64,000 nucleotides of DNA from Protopterus annectens (GCF_019279795.1 NC_056740.1:230053347-230117346), one strand, 5' to 3'; shown: positions 1 through 12,915, numbered from the stretch's first letter. The notes: generated by a model not told the origin, from the letters alone. Program-made: numbers and translations.

Positions 1-790
1 TAGCAAAGTTCACAAGCAGCTGCAGCCATTGAACGCAGAATGGGCCCAGTTAGCCAATAACTGAAACCAGATACATTCAATTAATTCTGTTGGGCATCAT
101 GCAAACCTGCTAAATGGTGTTGGGCAGCAGTTAACACAGAGACCTTAAGAATGATTAGGAAATTAGGGAATGTCATGTAGCTAGTCCTGTGGAAGCAGGT
201 GTAAGTGTAGGGCTGGAGTACAGATGGTCTTGGATTGTAGTACAGGGTATGCAACATTTTTTTACTGTTGTGACAGTGCAGTTTATAGCAATGAACTGAA
301 AAATAGACAAGTGTTATCTCAATATTCTTGAGGCAACAGGTATAAGGGTAGTACTGCCATACACATTGTCCTGGGTTCTAATACAAGATATTCCATACAG
401 TTTTACTTCCACTTCCCATTGTATTCACTCTCACTTATAACACTTTCAATAGTGGAGCTGATATGAATTATATGTATGAGGGATGAAACATCATTAATGT
501 GTTTTTAGATATATAACTGAGGGTATACGGACTACTATATTTCTGCAAGTATAATTCTGCTATCTAGACTTTCATGGCCTTCAAGATTACCTAAGACAGA
601 TACATAACTAGATCTAGATCCAATAACCTTGTCAGGTCACACATACATGTGTAACAGCTCAAACTGTCACCTGTATTTAGATATGATTCCTGACCACGTC
701 TGAGCAGCACTTCTGTGGCAAAGATGGAAAATCAGCACTTTCGAAGAAAAATTTTCCAATAAATATCTGGACTCCTAGACATCCCACATA
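1..790. other. Unassigned AT-rich sequence
   Basis: No coding similarity, RNA gene or repeat structure was recognised here. It precedes the L2-like LINE that becomes readable at about 0.8-1.2 kb and may include that element's unrecognised 5' part. Confidence 0.3.
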
Positions 791-1155
791 TGTGCCTAGG
801 TTTGAATCCAACAGTGTAACAAATTTTTCTCAGTTTCTAAAGAAAAAAAAATGTCAGGACATTACATTTGTCTCCAGCCTACTTTTAACTAGTCTACCCA
901 TTCCACAACTTCCCTTCATACACTCTAGTATGCAACTCCTTTTCTTTACCACTCTGCTTCTTATACATCTCACTGTTCTAACCTTTTATCACTCTTACCT
1001 TTCCCACCCTTATAAATGCTCCCTTACCTCGCGCGTCTCTGAAACTCTTCCTACTACTTGCTCCTTTATCTCCCCATCTCTCCAACTTTTCTCCACTAAC
1101 TGTCTTCATAAACTATACTTCAGAACTACCCAATCACCTACAAATCCAAATCTAA

Positions 1156-2217
1156 ATTCTACAACCAACTCTTACCAATGACTCATCTCACATTTTTTTT
1201 ACCAATAACATACTCCTCTCTGGAGACATCCACCCCAGCCCAGGCCCCCTTTCCTCTCCCCCACAGCCACAAACCCCACAAGTCTCCCTCTACCTCCCTT
1301 TATCCTCATGATTCAAACCATCCTCATCCTCCCAATCAATACACATCTTTATACAAATACCTAGCAATCTACTCACTAAATATTCAAAGCCTCACTAACA
1401 AAATCACTGACCTACACTCCTGGATAGCCCATACCTCCCCTCACATTCTATCCTTATCCAAAACCTGGCTCAAACCACACATCACTAACACTGAAATACT
1501 CCCACTTGGCTATAATATTTACCAGTCTGACAGATTCCCAAAAAAGGGGGTGGTGTAGCCATCCTCTACTCTGGCCTAAGTCTCTCATCTGTCATCATCC
1601 CTATCCCTGGCTTCCACCCAACTGAACTAATCATCCTAAACTGCCACCTTAACCCAAACAAGAAATTTGCTATTGCTTCCATATATATATTCCCCCTGGA
1701 AATAATACCCCCACACCAGAAAATATGCTATCCTGATTTTCCCACAACATACACTATGAAACCCTCATATTTGGAGATGTCAATATAGACTGGTCCAAAC
1801 TTACAACTGACTGTCCACAATGTAGTATCAGCCTATAGGGGTTCCATCAACTGATAACATCCCCCACCCGTCTCCATAAAACCTCATCATCCAGCTCTGC
1901 TATTGACTGGATTCTCACCAACTTACCCCAACCCCTACCATAGCCCAACTACCCTACCAGACTCCTTAAGTGATCATCTCCCCACCTCTATTCTAAGACA
2001 CTCCACCCAACCACCCAAATCACACCTTTACAGAGACTGTTGTAAACTCACTAACTTTAATATCACCCAATTCAACTCCATACTGTCTAGTATTGACTGG
2101 TCCATCCTTAGGCAGATCCCTCTCAATGATGCAGTGAGTAAATTTAATAGCATTTTCTTAAACACCCTCAACTCCCTTGCCTCTTCCAGGAGAATTAGAT
2201 GCTGCCTGGTGTTCTAA
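1156..2217 (+). pseudogene. L2-like LINE ORF2 N-terminus: 2A-like motif and endonuclease
   Basis: Frame 1 reads GDIHPSPGP at 1222-1248, like the 2A-like motif found near the start of several LINE ORF2 proteins. Frame 2 then carries the endonuclease start (SLNIQSLTNKITDL, then LSKTWL where active copies have a TETWL motif). The remaining endonuclease is spread over other frames to 2217, including SDHLPTSI near its end, which matches the SDH box. The family enzyme nicks target DNA to prime reverse transcription. At least three frameshifts and several stops rule out function. Confidence 0.65.
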
Positions 2218-2619
2218 GGATACTAGATCCCTTATGCAGAAAAGAGATGATGCTTGGAAAGCCTGGGTTAAAACAAAAGAACTACCCCTGCTACATAATT
2301 ACAGAGAACTATAGAATCTTGTCAAGAAATAAATCAATAAGGACAAAAACCCTACTATAACTCTGCCTAACTCAATAGCAAATCCTACTCATGTAAGTTC
2401 TGGTCTACTCTGAACAAAATTCTTTCTCTAGGTTGCCCTTCTAACCCATCCCCTTTCCCAAATAAATGTCTGGAAACTGCTACCCTCCTCAATAAACACT
2501 TCATTGACACAATCCAAAAACTCACATCCTCCAACTCTAACACAACTACTGCCCCTACCCCTACCCCCCTAACCTACTCAACAAAAGTATTTTCTCCTTT
2601 CAACATTTTCCCATTTCCT

Positions 2620-3860
2620 ACATCAAAACACTCATTCTGAAGCTTAAACCATGCTCTCCCTCCACAGATACTGTCCCTCCTAACTTCTTCAAACTAGCTT
2701 CTGAATGTATAGCCTATCCTGTATCCATTCTTATCAATAGATCAATTCAAGAAGCTGCAGTTCCTTTCACTTGGAAATCCTTCTTCATTATCCCCTTGCA
2801 TAAAGGAGGAAACTCAGCTGGACCCATCTAACTACAGACCTATCACCAATCCTATCCTCTCTTTCTAAAATATTTGAAAAAAATGCATTCACTCACAATG
2901 TCTTAACCATCTCCTCCAACATAACCTTCTCACTTTCACTCAGCATGGTTTCTGGTCTAACCGTAGAACAGCTACTTGCCCTCCTATCATTTACTCTTAC
3001 TATCGCTGAGGCCCGTGTTAATAACAAACTCATATCCAGTCTCTTCCTTGACCTATCCAAAGCTTTTGACAGGGTCTCTCACCCCATACTGCTATCTAAA
3101 CTTCCTAATCTCAACCTATCCTACTGCCTCCCTAGCCTGATTCATTAGCTACCTCTCTTGTAGGCAGCAATCTGTCAGTTGGCTCTCATCCTGCTCTCTC
3201 CCTACATTCCAGTCCCATCCGGTGTTCCACAAGGTTCAATCTTGGGTCCCTTCCTGTTTACCATTTTCACTAATGAACTATACACATGCTGTAAACAGTC
3301 CTCCCTCATCCAGTATGCAGATGACTCATCTCCATCTCCAGCAGTCTCTTTGAACTCTCCATACCCTAACCCAAGACTTTTTCTATCCACTGAAAAGTGG
3401 CTGTCTGATAAATCTATTCATCCTTAACCCTAAGAAGACCAAACTCTTGCTCTTTCTCATCATAAATCCACCTTTGCCATTACATCTGCCAGTAACACTA
3501 TCATAAAACCTGAACCCCACACAAAGCTCCTAGGTGTTGTCTTTGATAATGAACTTAAATTTAACCTACATATACGCCAATGTATAAAAAAAATCAACAG
3601 AAACTAGACTTGTTATATTGCAACAAAAAATGTCTAATTTGCAATGGTAGTCTCTCCCTGGCACAGGTGCTCCTCCTCCCCTCTCTTCTATATGCTGCTC
3701 CGTTTCTAACTAACATTCAGTCCAGAACCTTGTCCAAACCTCAACAAATATACCACAAAATAGCTAGATTCATTATGAACTCTCCTTATAGAGGCCTTGC
3801 ACTAAACTCTTTCCAGTGTCTTGAACTCCCCCAACAACTGCTTCCATCGCAATTTTAAAT
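2620..3860 (+). pseudogene. L2-like LINE reverse transcriptase, frameshifted
   Basis: RT blocks in order: IIPLHKGGNSAGP (about 2790-2825), the motif-A segment FLDLSKAFDRVSHPILLSKL (about 3045-3110), SGVPQGSILGPFLFTIF (about 3215-3270) and the catalytic-type QYADDS (about 3310). These are standard blocks 2a to 5 of a non-LTR RT. They sit in different frames separated by stops. The C-terminal thumb region follows to about 3860. The fingers and palm are recognisable but no contiguous frame remains. Confidence 0.8.
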
Positions 3861-4486
3861 AATGCACACTACTATACAAACCATCTTCCTGCCCAGCTTT
3901 CTACACCCTGGTATCTACCTATTCCCCATCTCAGAGCCTCCACACCACAAACCAGCAACTCCTGGATATCTACCAACCGAAGGAAAATGTAGGCAAACCT
4001 CTATAAAAATGCTGTGTAGCCCAAGCTTGGAACAAACTTCCTATACACATACAGTCCATTACCCACCCATTACACTTTAAAACCTCACCTACTTAGCACC
4101 CAGGCTTGCCCCTGCCATGACCCAACCTAACCCCACCACACACTTATCATATTCCCACCTTATGTGTATTTATAATAGTCTCTGCCTATTCACCTAGTAA
4201 CCTACTAGGTGTTTACCTGGTAAACCCAGCCTCACAAAACTGAAGGCTTAAATTTTGATGTATATTTTTATATAATTGCTACTTGTATATTGCTATGTGT
4301 ATGCTTCTTAACATTTTATATTTTGACCTGTTGTATTTCTAATTTTACTATTTTGGAGTGTGAATTTTTTATATATTGTAAATTGTTTGTAACTGGAGCT
4401 TTTCTCCTCTGGTCTCCACTGAAGTTGGGCTACTGGCCCATTTGGACCAACCTGGTTAACAAATGTCAATCAATAAATAAATAAGT

Positions 4487-6427
4487 ATTAGTCTGTAGCA
4501 CAAACCAATTGTAAGAGTCCAATATTAGACTGTAGTCAAATGTTGTGGGTTCAGATACCATGATTCCCAACTAAACAATACTGCTGTTTCTTTGGTAATA
4601 ATTACATTATATTAAAAACCCTATACCAGTGCGACAAATGCCCTGCTGTAAACTGTAATCTGTAAATTTGGAACATGCATATGTGCAATATATGCACAGT
4701 TAAAGGATTACTTTAAGCAGTCTGTAGTATAGTGCGTATCTGTTGGGACTTTTACTTAAATGCAATACTTCAGATAGAAGAGTTGTGTAATTGTGTTAAT
4801 CCATTGTATGTCACATATATGGTACAAATTTTATCTTTTTTTCTCTCATCAAAGTGTCTCCATGTCATTGCATGTTTACCACATCACTAAATGCTGCACA
4901 GCATAGTGAAGTAGGCCAGCCATTCTACTGTCTCCAGCACCGATGCCCGGCACATCTGGGAGCCAACCTGGCAGCATGGTCTGTTGCCCCTGCCATCAGA
5001 TAATACTGCCCAGGAAGCTGGTGCAGTGGTGCCATCTGAGAGCAATGGCGGAGGTGATTTCATCATGCACAGGGAGATGCCAGGGATGGTGCATAGGGTT
5101 GTGCACTAGATGATTGCTGTATGCCTACACCAGATAGCGAAGCTGCTCTCCCTCATGGTCCATAGGAGAAGACATCAAGCACTTCAACATCCAGGAGAGT
5201 AAGGGGACAGTGATGACAGCCCAGTGGGGGAGGACTCTATTCTCACAGTCTCCAAGCTTGATGTCCATGAGCCTGTGTTGTCCTCTCCCTCACTCCATTA
5301 ATGCTGTCTCCCAACCTTCTGTGTCCATCATCATCCCTGTCTCTTTGTTTGCATTTGATTGCTCACCTAACCAACTTAGCTGACCAAGACATACCTATGT
5401 CCCTTACCCAGCAGTTCTCTATTACTGAATAAAAAAGGCACCTGTCCCACAAAAGAATAATCATCCAATACATGGCTCTCCAGTTTGCACACATGTTTTT
5501 GACGCACTTGATTTGGTTCATTTGGCTGTACAACATGATTACAGTGTTTGCGCCCCTCTGTCTGGAGGTGACGGTCCAAAGTCAGCCAATATTCTGCAGA
5601 AATTATCAGTTTTTACTGTTGAAGAAATGGATAGCTATTCCTACCCCCTCTTGCACATTCCTGCATTGCATTCCCTTTGTTCTTTCCCCTGCTTGCTACC
5701 CATTTTAACACCTATAATCTGGTCAAAAAATAGAATCACACACAAGTATCAGAAAAAGCAGTGGAACCCTTCACTTTTTGGCCTCTGTGTTTGAATGGAG
5801 TTTTGCATCGCACAGCAAAGCCAAGTGATGTTCAGTGGTGGAACAATGCTGCAGTTATCTCTGCTCAATCTCACTTAACCCTGCTATGCTATGCCAACAC
5901 CAAGCAACACATGTACCATGAAGAATTAATGCTCTTGCATTATCACTGATTATTTAAAAGTCTTGCATACACCTGGATTCTAAGCCAGTATCATCTGCGC
6001 TGAAAAAGAAATGTCAATGCATTTACACCTGCTGCCACAGAGTCTTTTAAGCAGCCGGTGTGTTTCATAGACTTGATACTCTGAGAATTTATCAATGCGG
6101 CTAGTGATTGCACACTGCTTCGCTATGTGCAGATAAGGAAAGTATATCTCACATGTGCAAACACTTTGCCAACTGTCAAGCAAATCAGCTGCTTGCCTCA
6201 CTATGGAAAAGTAAATGTGTATTCCTACAGTTTACTGTTCATTTCCTGTCTATGACATGAAATTACATATGGAAACATAAACTGAATTTTCTAGCTAACA
6301 GTGTGTCACACATTTACAAAACAGCCATGTGTTGCCTCAGGACTTTTTTCACACACACATCACCTACACTACAGAAATTATCATCAAATGTGTGATATGC
6401 AATGCACATCAATCTGTTAACGCACAC
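4487..6427. other. Unassigned sequence
   Basis: No supported gene. Short open frames occur (for example at 5472-5794) but show no family motif. The 4860-5350 stretch is more GC-rich than its surroundings and may be a decayed element, but nothing in it could be named. Confidence 0.3.
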
Positions 6428-6639
6428 AACTATAACCACTGACCCATAAGCCTAAAAAGCATTATCTACAAGGCTAGGGAAGGAATCAGCATGGGCCTTC
6501 TCCACAGGGACATAGGTGACCTTCAATGCACTTGACCTCATCCATTTTAGTTTTGTCAAGGGTAGAGCTTGTATATTAAAACTACTGGACTTCTTTGATA
6601 ATGACACCAAGGACCTGAATGAGGGATAACAGGACATAC

Positions 6640-7049
6640 CACTATGTTGATTTAGCCAAGGCTTTTGACACTATCCTCCATTCGGGTAGCATAGAAAACT
6701 CTCCCATCTGGGGGATTAACCCATACATTACTAGATGGTTAGCCAACTAGCTCACTAACAGAATGCACACTGTCAAAGATGGGGACTGCACCTCCACCCC
6801 TTACCAGGGGAATACTGCAAGCATCTGTGATGAGCCTTCAAGTGTTTGGAGACTATTTCTCTTATGTCCAGGCAAAGGTAGATGGCCTGTGGCTTACCAA
6901 GTCTGCAGATGACTGTCAACTGGACCCAGTCTTAGAGTCCCCCAACTATGTTAACATATTACAGAAGGGTCTGGCACAGACAAATGATTGGTGCCAAACT
7001 CACAAATGCCTCATTATCCCATTTGGCAATGAAATACCCTTGCTAATTA

Positions 7050-7089
<40 letters not shown>

Positions 7090-7740
7090 CACCCGTCTAA
7101 GCTTAGACACTTTGTTGCAAGATGTGGGAACACATGTAAATAGCAATCTACACTTCAATCACCGATTATCCACAGTGGTGAGACACACATTTTACATTGC
7201 ATATCTCATAAATAAGACCATCACATCCAAAACCAAGGAGGCCATAGCTCTGCTGTACTCTACCCTTTTCAGACTAGTAATTGAGTACAATGCTTCCTTC
7301 TGTCTGTACCTCACCAGACACTGGTGTGCAACTGGAGAAAACAAAGCTTTGTGACTGAGAGAATACAGGGCCTCCAAAAAATTACAAACGTGGAAAGACT
7401 GAAAGACCTGTCACTGTACTCAGTATCATGCAGGCTGTTGAGAGGTGACCTATGCCTGGACTACAGAGCACACTCAGACCATGCCCTACTGGAAATGCTG
7501 GACATCTGCAAATCAAATGGGACAAGAGTAAGTTGCTCCAGGGATTTCAATCTAGCCAGTGACATAAACAAAACATGCTCAAAAGACAGACGCATCTTAA
7601 TGATTACCACTCCTCTATAATAGACTGCCACTGCATGTAAATGAGTGTTCCTCCATGACCCTATTCCTGTGCAACCTTGACAACTGCTGGGTGATTGTAA
7701 ATTCACCCCTGGGATGGCATCTATGTCCCTCATGGACAGG
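6640..7740 (+). pseudogene. CR1 reverse transcriptase C-terminal half, broken
   Basis: Readable pieces include LAKAFDTILHSG (motif A), GILQASVM in the place of GIPQGSVL, and KSADDCQLDP in the place of KFADDCKLG, so the catalytic ADD is kept. After the (TA)n insertion the thumb continues (SKTKEAIALLYSTLFRLVIE, RLLRGDLCLDYRA). The frame changes at about 7340 and again near 7620. Confidence 0.8.
7052..7088. repeat. (TA)n microsatellite inside CR1
   Basis: About 18 uninterrupted TA units interrupt the CR1 RT pseudogene. They probably expanded after insertion, because the flanking CR1 sequence remains collinear. Confidence 0.95.
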
Positions 7741-7873
7741 ACCAGTCAGTGCTGATCACAACATTGCTCTGCTAAAAATGGCCATGTAACTCTTCTCATT
7801 AAGGGTACTTGACTTTTTACATGACTAGGCTTGTGAATGCCCTAGGGCCATTAGGCTAGTTGCCTCCTACGAA

Positions 7874-8310
7874 CCTATGCAGTCCTCCCAAAATCATCTC
7901 TCCAACATGCCTTGCTGACATCATCCACTATAAGCTGACCTGTAGTCTTGTAAAAGTCAGACTTGTGCCATGGCACTTGCATAAAGTAGTGAGTTCTGTA
8001 GTCTGTGTACTTGGGTAGGGCTTCTGTTCTCACTGTAGTCAAGTGTGTCTGTGTGTGTGTCTAGCAAAAGTGTCTCCTCCAGTTACTGCTCCAGTCCCAT
8101 GGATTGACTGTGTTTTGATACTTCATTCATTTCATGCAGGCCTTCCAACATCATCTCTTCAGCATGCCTTGCTGATGTCATCCACCATAAGTTGACCTGC
8201 AGTCTTGTAAAAGTCAGACTTGAGCTGTGGCACTTGCCTTAAATAAAGAGTTTTGTAGTCTGTGTATTTGGGTAGGTAAGGGTTCTATTCTCACTGCAGT
8301 CAACTTGTTG
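7874..8310 (+). repeat. Direct repeat of a ~180-bp unit
   Basis: Sequence at about 7890-8060 recurs at about 8140-8310 (period about 250 bp). Both copies contain GTCTTGTAAAAGTCAGACTT and then a TGTAGTCTGTGTA segment followed by GGGTAGG. The second copy has an AATAAA hexamer. It could be two pieces of one unknown element, for example terminal repeats, or a local duplication. Confidence 0.7.
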
Positions 8311-8334
8311 TGTGTGTGTGTGTGTGTGTGTGTG
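8308..8334. repeat. (GT)n microsatellite
   Basis: A run of about 13 GT units at the end of the second direct-repeat copy. A shorter GT run sits at the matching place in the first copy, near 8045-8061. Confidence 0.9.
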
Positions 8335-10861
8335 TACTCTTGCTTGACATTAGAGAGCTTTTTACACAGCATGTGGAACAACTGTTACCATATTCTCCTC
8401 ACCAGACACTGCTGATGTCATCAGATATATCTTATTTGTGAATGTGCACTATTCCCACCAGAGCAGGGTCAGAGACTGGCCCTGGAGGCCAGGCAGAAGT
8501 CGCCTCATCCTATATGATCCAGATTATAATGACATGGATTTCAGTCTACCCACATTCTGTCTCACCATATGTACTTGTTTACATTCATAGCCTGCAAAAT
8601 AATGCAATGCAATGCACAGCTACAAAGAAATGTACGTGGTTGTTGCCAAAACTGTTTAAAAATATATTGCTTTGTGTACAGCTGTGTGTGTTGTACTCTG
8701 CTTTTCAGGCTGCTAATATAAACATCTCACTTTAAATCAGTTTTGTGTAATTGATTCTTTATAGCTGCTTGCTCTCCCATATGTAGATTGAAATATACTC
8801 ATTACTAAAGACTGATATCTGAATTACTTTTCTCTTTTACTGTGGATGTAGTCAAATAGTGTATAAAGTGCAGAAGTATCACGCTGTTGGAAATAGTTTT
8901 AAGATTGTGGGTAGATTAGCCTAGACACTGGTTTGTGAGCTTGGAAGAAAAAAAAACTGAAGCTAACTGTATAAAAACAGCCCTATGCTCTTTTGTGATG
9001 CTTGACTGTAAACCTGGTGGTATCAAGATTTCAGCTGTTAAATAGGAAATTACAGAAATCTAAAGGCCGTAGTTGTCTACTGATTTGAGCAGTTGGCTGT
9101 ATGGGTCTCAGTAAAGGTGCATTTTCTTTTTCATTGTTTCACAAGTGTGCAAGTCCAAAAAATGTTAAATTTGTCTTTCCTCTAAACTGGTAACATGTTG
9201 AAAATTTGGCCTCCAACAAAAAGTAGTTCAGTAACCTGTTTTTAGTTGCAGCTGGCAAGTGAATAAATGTTTATGCATTACAGGTGATGTGGAAGGTGCT
9301 GTGCAACACCCAAGAATGTTTGCTGATTTATCTTCTGCAATTTTTTACACAAAGGCACTCTGATTTTGGGATGTTTTCTGCATGCCCGGCTGTAAATTAG
9401 CACAACTATGGATACACCATCAAATGATACTTCCAGTCTCCAATAGTGAAAGAAATCTGCTTTGATTTGATAATTAAAATCATTAATGTTAAAATTGGTT
9501 TCACAAAATCAATATTGGTATTCTTTATGAAAAGAAAGGCCTGAAGACCTCCCACTTTTTTCCTTTCAGCTTCTCACCATTTAAAAAGGTTGCTTTTCCT
9601 ATAAATGTAAATGATTTATTGTCATATTTTTCAGTTTAGGCAGCAGGTATTTATGGAGACTTCCTTCAATGTTTTGACCTTTAGTGAAGGTGGAATTGTG
9701 TGTCTACTAAGGGAAGGACATGCATATGCACAGATTGTTTCCTAAAAAGTTTTTATGGTCTATAAGAAGTAGCTTCCCAAGCAACAAGAAATTGGTCAAG
9801 TGCTCTGCATTTTTTCAAAGTTATCCTTTTCATCATCTTTGGTGTCTCAGTAGTTATTCTCCACAGATCTGGCAGTTCCCTCCCTGAGCCAGACCTCTCC
9901 ATGACAGAAGTATTTCCTATTTTTTCCTACCAGGGGTTAGTACAACTGAATGCCTGGGTTTTGGATGTGGACCACAGAGATCATACAAACCATTTAGGTT
10001 TGACTTCTACCACCAACCACTCACATGCTCTGCTGCTGATCCATATGGTTTTAGATGAGCTTTTTGCCCTAACAAAGTACTCTTAAACAAGGGACTGTAT
10101 GGAGGGATTCATGTCGATCTACCAAGTGCATTTGTGTCAAATGCTATTTGGTAGAAATAAAACATGCAGAAAAGCACTTTCAGTGATCACAAACCAAAGC
10201 TTCTGTTGTAGAGGGCAAGCCCCCTTTACCCTTTGTATGTAGGGGAGACCCCCCCATAACACTCCATGTCTACCAGCTCTGTGGTTGCACAGTGGTGGGG
10301 AAAAGTGCATCCTCAAAGACTACTGAAAATGGTTTTCATCTGTTTTTCTTCTATTAAACTGTATGCAGTTTAAATGTGTTCTAGACTGACCGGTCCTCAT
10401 GTGAAGGATTCCTTATGATGAAGTGCCTACCATATCATATTGTTTCTTATTGCTAAAGATGTGGGATGGTCATATTATTTAAGTATCTCATCACTTCAAC
10501 ATATTCATGAAATATTGATATTCTGCATGGTCGATACAGTTTCTGTAGAACTGCTGTATGATCTATTATATGACACACCAAACATTTTGGGGCATTGAAT
10601 TTTCATTGCTTTGTTATGGAGATTCAACAGTTTCATCACATAGTGACTGTGATTTTCATTATGCTTCGGTTCTTTACAAGGTGTTTGATCAGAATAGCAG
10701 AGGGCTTACAATATTAAAATCTTTGCATTCCCGTATTAAAAAACTGGATTTTGCTGGAGTCATTCAAATTTCTCACTTGAAAAGAATTTGGTGGTTCTTC
10801 CATTGGCTTCAGGATCTGAGCATACTCTATCTAGGATTAATTCTCCTGCTGTCTAGTTAGT
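8335..10861. other. Unassigned intronic-type sequence
   Basis: No gene, RNA or named repeat could be supported in this 2.5-kb stretch. Open frames of 61-100 codons (for example 9901-10086 and 10558-10860) lack recognisable motifs. Confidence 0.3.
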
Positions 10862-11003
10862 TCTAACTGAACACAGGTTCATACTAGGCTAACTGCCCCT
10901 GTGGGCCATTTTAAGCCTAGCCAACTACCCCATGTGAGAATCAAACCCTGCACCTTGTGTTTGTAAGGTAAACACCCTAACCATTATGCCAACCTCCCAC
11001 CCT
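10862..11003 (-). mobile_element. tRNA-derived SINE with CR1-like 3' tail
   Basis: Read on the minus strand it opens with GGTTGGCATAATGGTTAGGG (an RNA polymerase III A-box), then GGGTTTGATTCTCAC (B-box). It ends with the CR1 tail (GGCTAGGCTTAAAATGGCCC, then TTAGCCTAGTATGAACC). The same design occurs at 47.5 and 48.3 kb. A shared tail is the standard sign that a SINE is mobilised by the partner LINE, here the window's CR1. Confidence 0.8.
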
Positions 11004-11574
11004 ATTTTTTTTTCCATGCAAGCTCTACAGTGGAGTGTTTTAAATGTTGGGTCCAGAGCCATTGCTGCCTGCCTGGCATGTTTCCTGTTTTGGACCCCAG
11101 TTGATATTTATCTTGGTGACTGTCCAAAAATGGTTAAATGTGAGGCCTCTCATTTATCTGTCCTTTTCTGGAATAAGTCCTGACTTTGTGTATTGTTTGT
11201 GGGGATATGGATAATATTTGGATCCTCTCATAATGTGAGATCACTGTAGCATTTCAGACAGGAAAATGTGTGTGAAGTTCCTGGAGCTTGAACTGCACTT
11301 TTGCTTTTCAAATAATTGGAGATTCAGAGGAGTGCAGACCAATTATTTGTCCACTTACCACACCACAGTACTGGTTGGTTGTCTATCTGGACAAGTGGGT
11401 ATTACTTTCATATATGGTAGGGAACTATAGTTCTCTTTCAGAAGGCCATCAGGGCTTGGATTTGGGGAAAGTACATTTTCAACCTTGGTGCCTGGCTATA
11501 TCAGTAGCTTCCTTGTGGTTTTGCCAGGAGTTTCTGAAATTCGAGATGCTAAAAGAAATGTTTCTAAAAGTGCT

Positions 11575-11682
11575 GCATATTATTTTATTTATTTTATTTA
11601 CATTTGTTGACCGGGAGTGTTCGACTGGACGTAGGTCCATTTTCAATGGAGACCCGGGGAGAAAAGCTCCATATGTAAGGGA
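11575..11682 (-). mobile_element. L2-like LINE 3' tail fragment
   Basis: Minus-strand copy of the L2-like 3' end: GGAGCTTTTCTCCCCGGGTC, then a TTGACC-type block followed by AAATGTAAATAAAAT. Only about 100 bases are present, a severe 5' truncation. It lies at the end of a 141-codon open frame (11288-11713) that is not otherwise explained. Confidence 0.8.
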
Positions 11683-12685
11683 AATGGAAAAGATTCTTCA
11701 CATCAACTGCTAAGCTTTATAGTACCTCAACAAGTGGTACTTAGATGAACTTTCAGCTGCGTAGGTCACTTGTTTAGCCTGGTTCTCATCTTTTTGATTC
11801 TTTTCGCATGTCTTCCCTTGCAGTCTTTCTTTTGACTAAAACCAGAACTTGTATGTCACTGTAAGTTAGTTAAGCAGTTCCTTTAGAGATCTTCTTTCTT
11901 TTGCTAATTTAACCAGGTAGGTAGCCTGGCTCTGGGGTCCATTTTGGCCATGAACTGAGCCCTAGCTAAGCTTACAATAATAGTAAATTATCAAAAAATA
12001 CACACGATTGTATGGTAAGTTAATGAAAGTCCTGTGTCTTCAGACAAAACCATATATAAAAAAAAATCCGGTGCACTTTCCATCAAAAAAGTGACTTTTG
12101 CAGGAAGGGGAAGCCCCGTGCACCACTATATGGAAGCCTATGCCCCCCACACCCCTGTATCACTGCAAATTAATATGAACTTAATTCAATATATATCAAC
12201 TCTGAGATTGCACAAGAGTGAGGAAAATGAGGGGCTTCCCTAATGCCTTTGTCCACAGATTTCCCACTAAGAAACAACTCTCATTCATACACTGCAAATT
12301 TTGTATGCAAACAAATGCACACATTTCAGCACAGTTTTCTGGCATAAAACATGCAAACTACTGTGATCGTCACACACACGCACAATTTTCAACCCCCCCC
12401 CCCCCGCTTAATATTCAAACACATACATATACTAGCATAATAATGGATAGGAGTGTAAATTAAGTCTGTATCCAAGGAACTTTAGCATTGATCTGTGTTG
12501 TGCTGGTGCACTGAACCCTAAAGAAGGTGGAAGGATTGCGAGTTAAGTGCAAGTCAATAAGAAACAATTGACATACGTTGGTGGAATTGTTTAAGCTATT
12601 TTTACATAAGCTTTGTGTAAGATGCTAATCATCACGGAGTACAAATTATTGACGAGTTTAGTAGTTGCTGTAATTTTCTTATTTA
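11683..12685. other. Unassigned sequence with a C tract
   Basis: No supported gene. A run of about 14 C residues lies at 12391-12404. The 12090-12240 stretch has complementary GGGGCTTCC-like and GGAAGCCCC-like pieces, hinting at a decayed foldback element, but no full terminal repeat could be traced. Confidence 0.3.
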
Positions 12686-12689
12686 GTAA

Positions 12690-12915
12690 GAGAGGATAGA
12701 ATAGGGCTCAGAACTGAAACCTGTGATGCTCCAGAAAAGAGGGCATTATCAACGGAATTATGGTTGTTTACTTGAACTCTGAAAGTTCTTTAGAGTAGGT
12801 AGTTTGAGAACCAGGGCAGGGTACTGGTACTGAATCCAAGTACTTTTAAGTTTTTTTTTTCTTTTTAGTAGGATTTGGTAGTTCACTCTTTTCAATGCTC
12901 GTGTCATATCTATAA
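12690..12915 (-). pseudogene. L2-like LINE RT fragment
   Basis: The minus-strand frame reads FIDMTRALKRVNYQILLKRK, which aligns by eye with the non-LTR RT motif A (F-L-D-L-S-K-A-F-D-x-V-N-H). A downstream segment ending near SVDNALFSGASQVSVLS resembles the PQGSVLGP block. It abuts the Penelope tail at 12916, so one inserted into or recombined with the other. Too short to place in a family firmly. Confidence 0.55.

Larger units (their letters stand above)
800..4486 (+). mobile_element. Degraded L2-like LINE, 5' boundary uncertain
   Basis: Remains of a Jockey-superfamily (L2/Rex1/CR1-like) non-LTR retrotransposon. In order one sees a C/T-rich leader, a 2A-like peptide motif, an apurinic-endonuclease-type domain, a reverse transcriptase and a 3' tail ending in an imperfect TAAA-type run. 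The tail (about 4400-4486) is shared, mostly inverted, with tails at 11.6, 13.6, 30.8 and 45.6 kb, which defines a family in this genome. Coding frames change repeatedly, so the copy is dead. L2 rather than Rex1 is inferred from the sequence style and short-repeat tail; a clade tree was not possible. Confidence 0.75.
6428..7882 (+). mobile_element. 5'-truncated CR1 LINE
   Basis: A CR1 fragment that starts inside the RT domain and runs to the CR1 3' end. Its last 80 bases carry the family signature GACTAGGCTTGTGAATGCCC followed by a TAGGCTAG-type motif. Compared with the copy at 24.3-28.6 kb it begins where that copy encodes the segment before DIGDLQ. It is split by a (TA)n run at 7052-7088. 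Numerous stops indicate an older insertion than the other two long CR1 copies. Confidence 0.85.

Noticed and set aside
5472-5794. Overlapping 78- and 93-codon frames as a small gene
   Set aside because: Two frames of the same DNA, no conserved motif, no splice or promoter evidence.
11288-11713. 141-codon plus-strand open frame as a gene
   Set aside because: Its last third is the antisense of an L2-like tail, and the first part has no motif.
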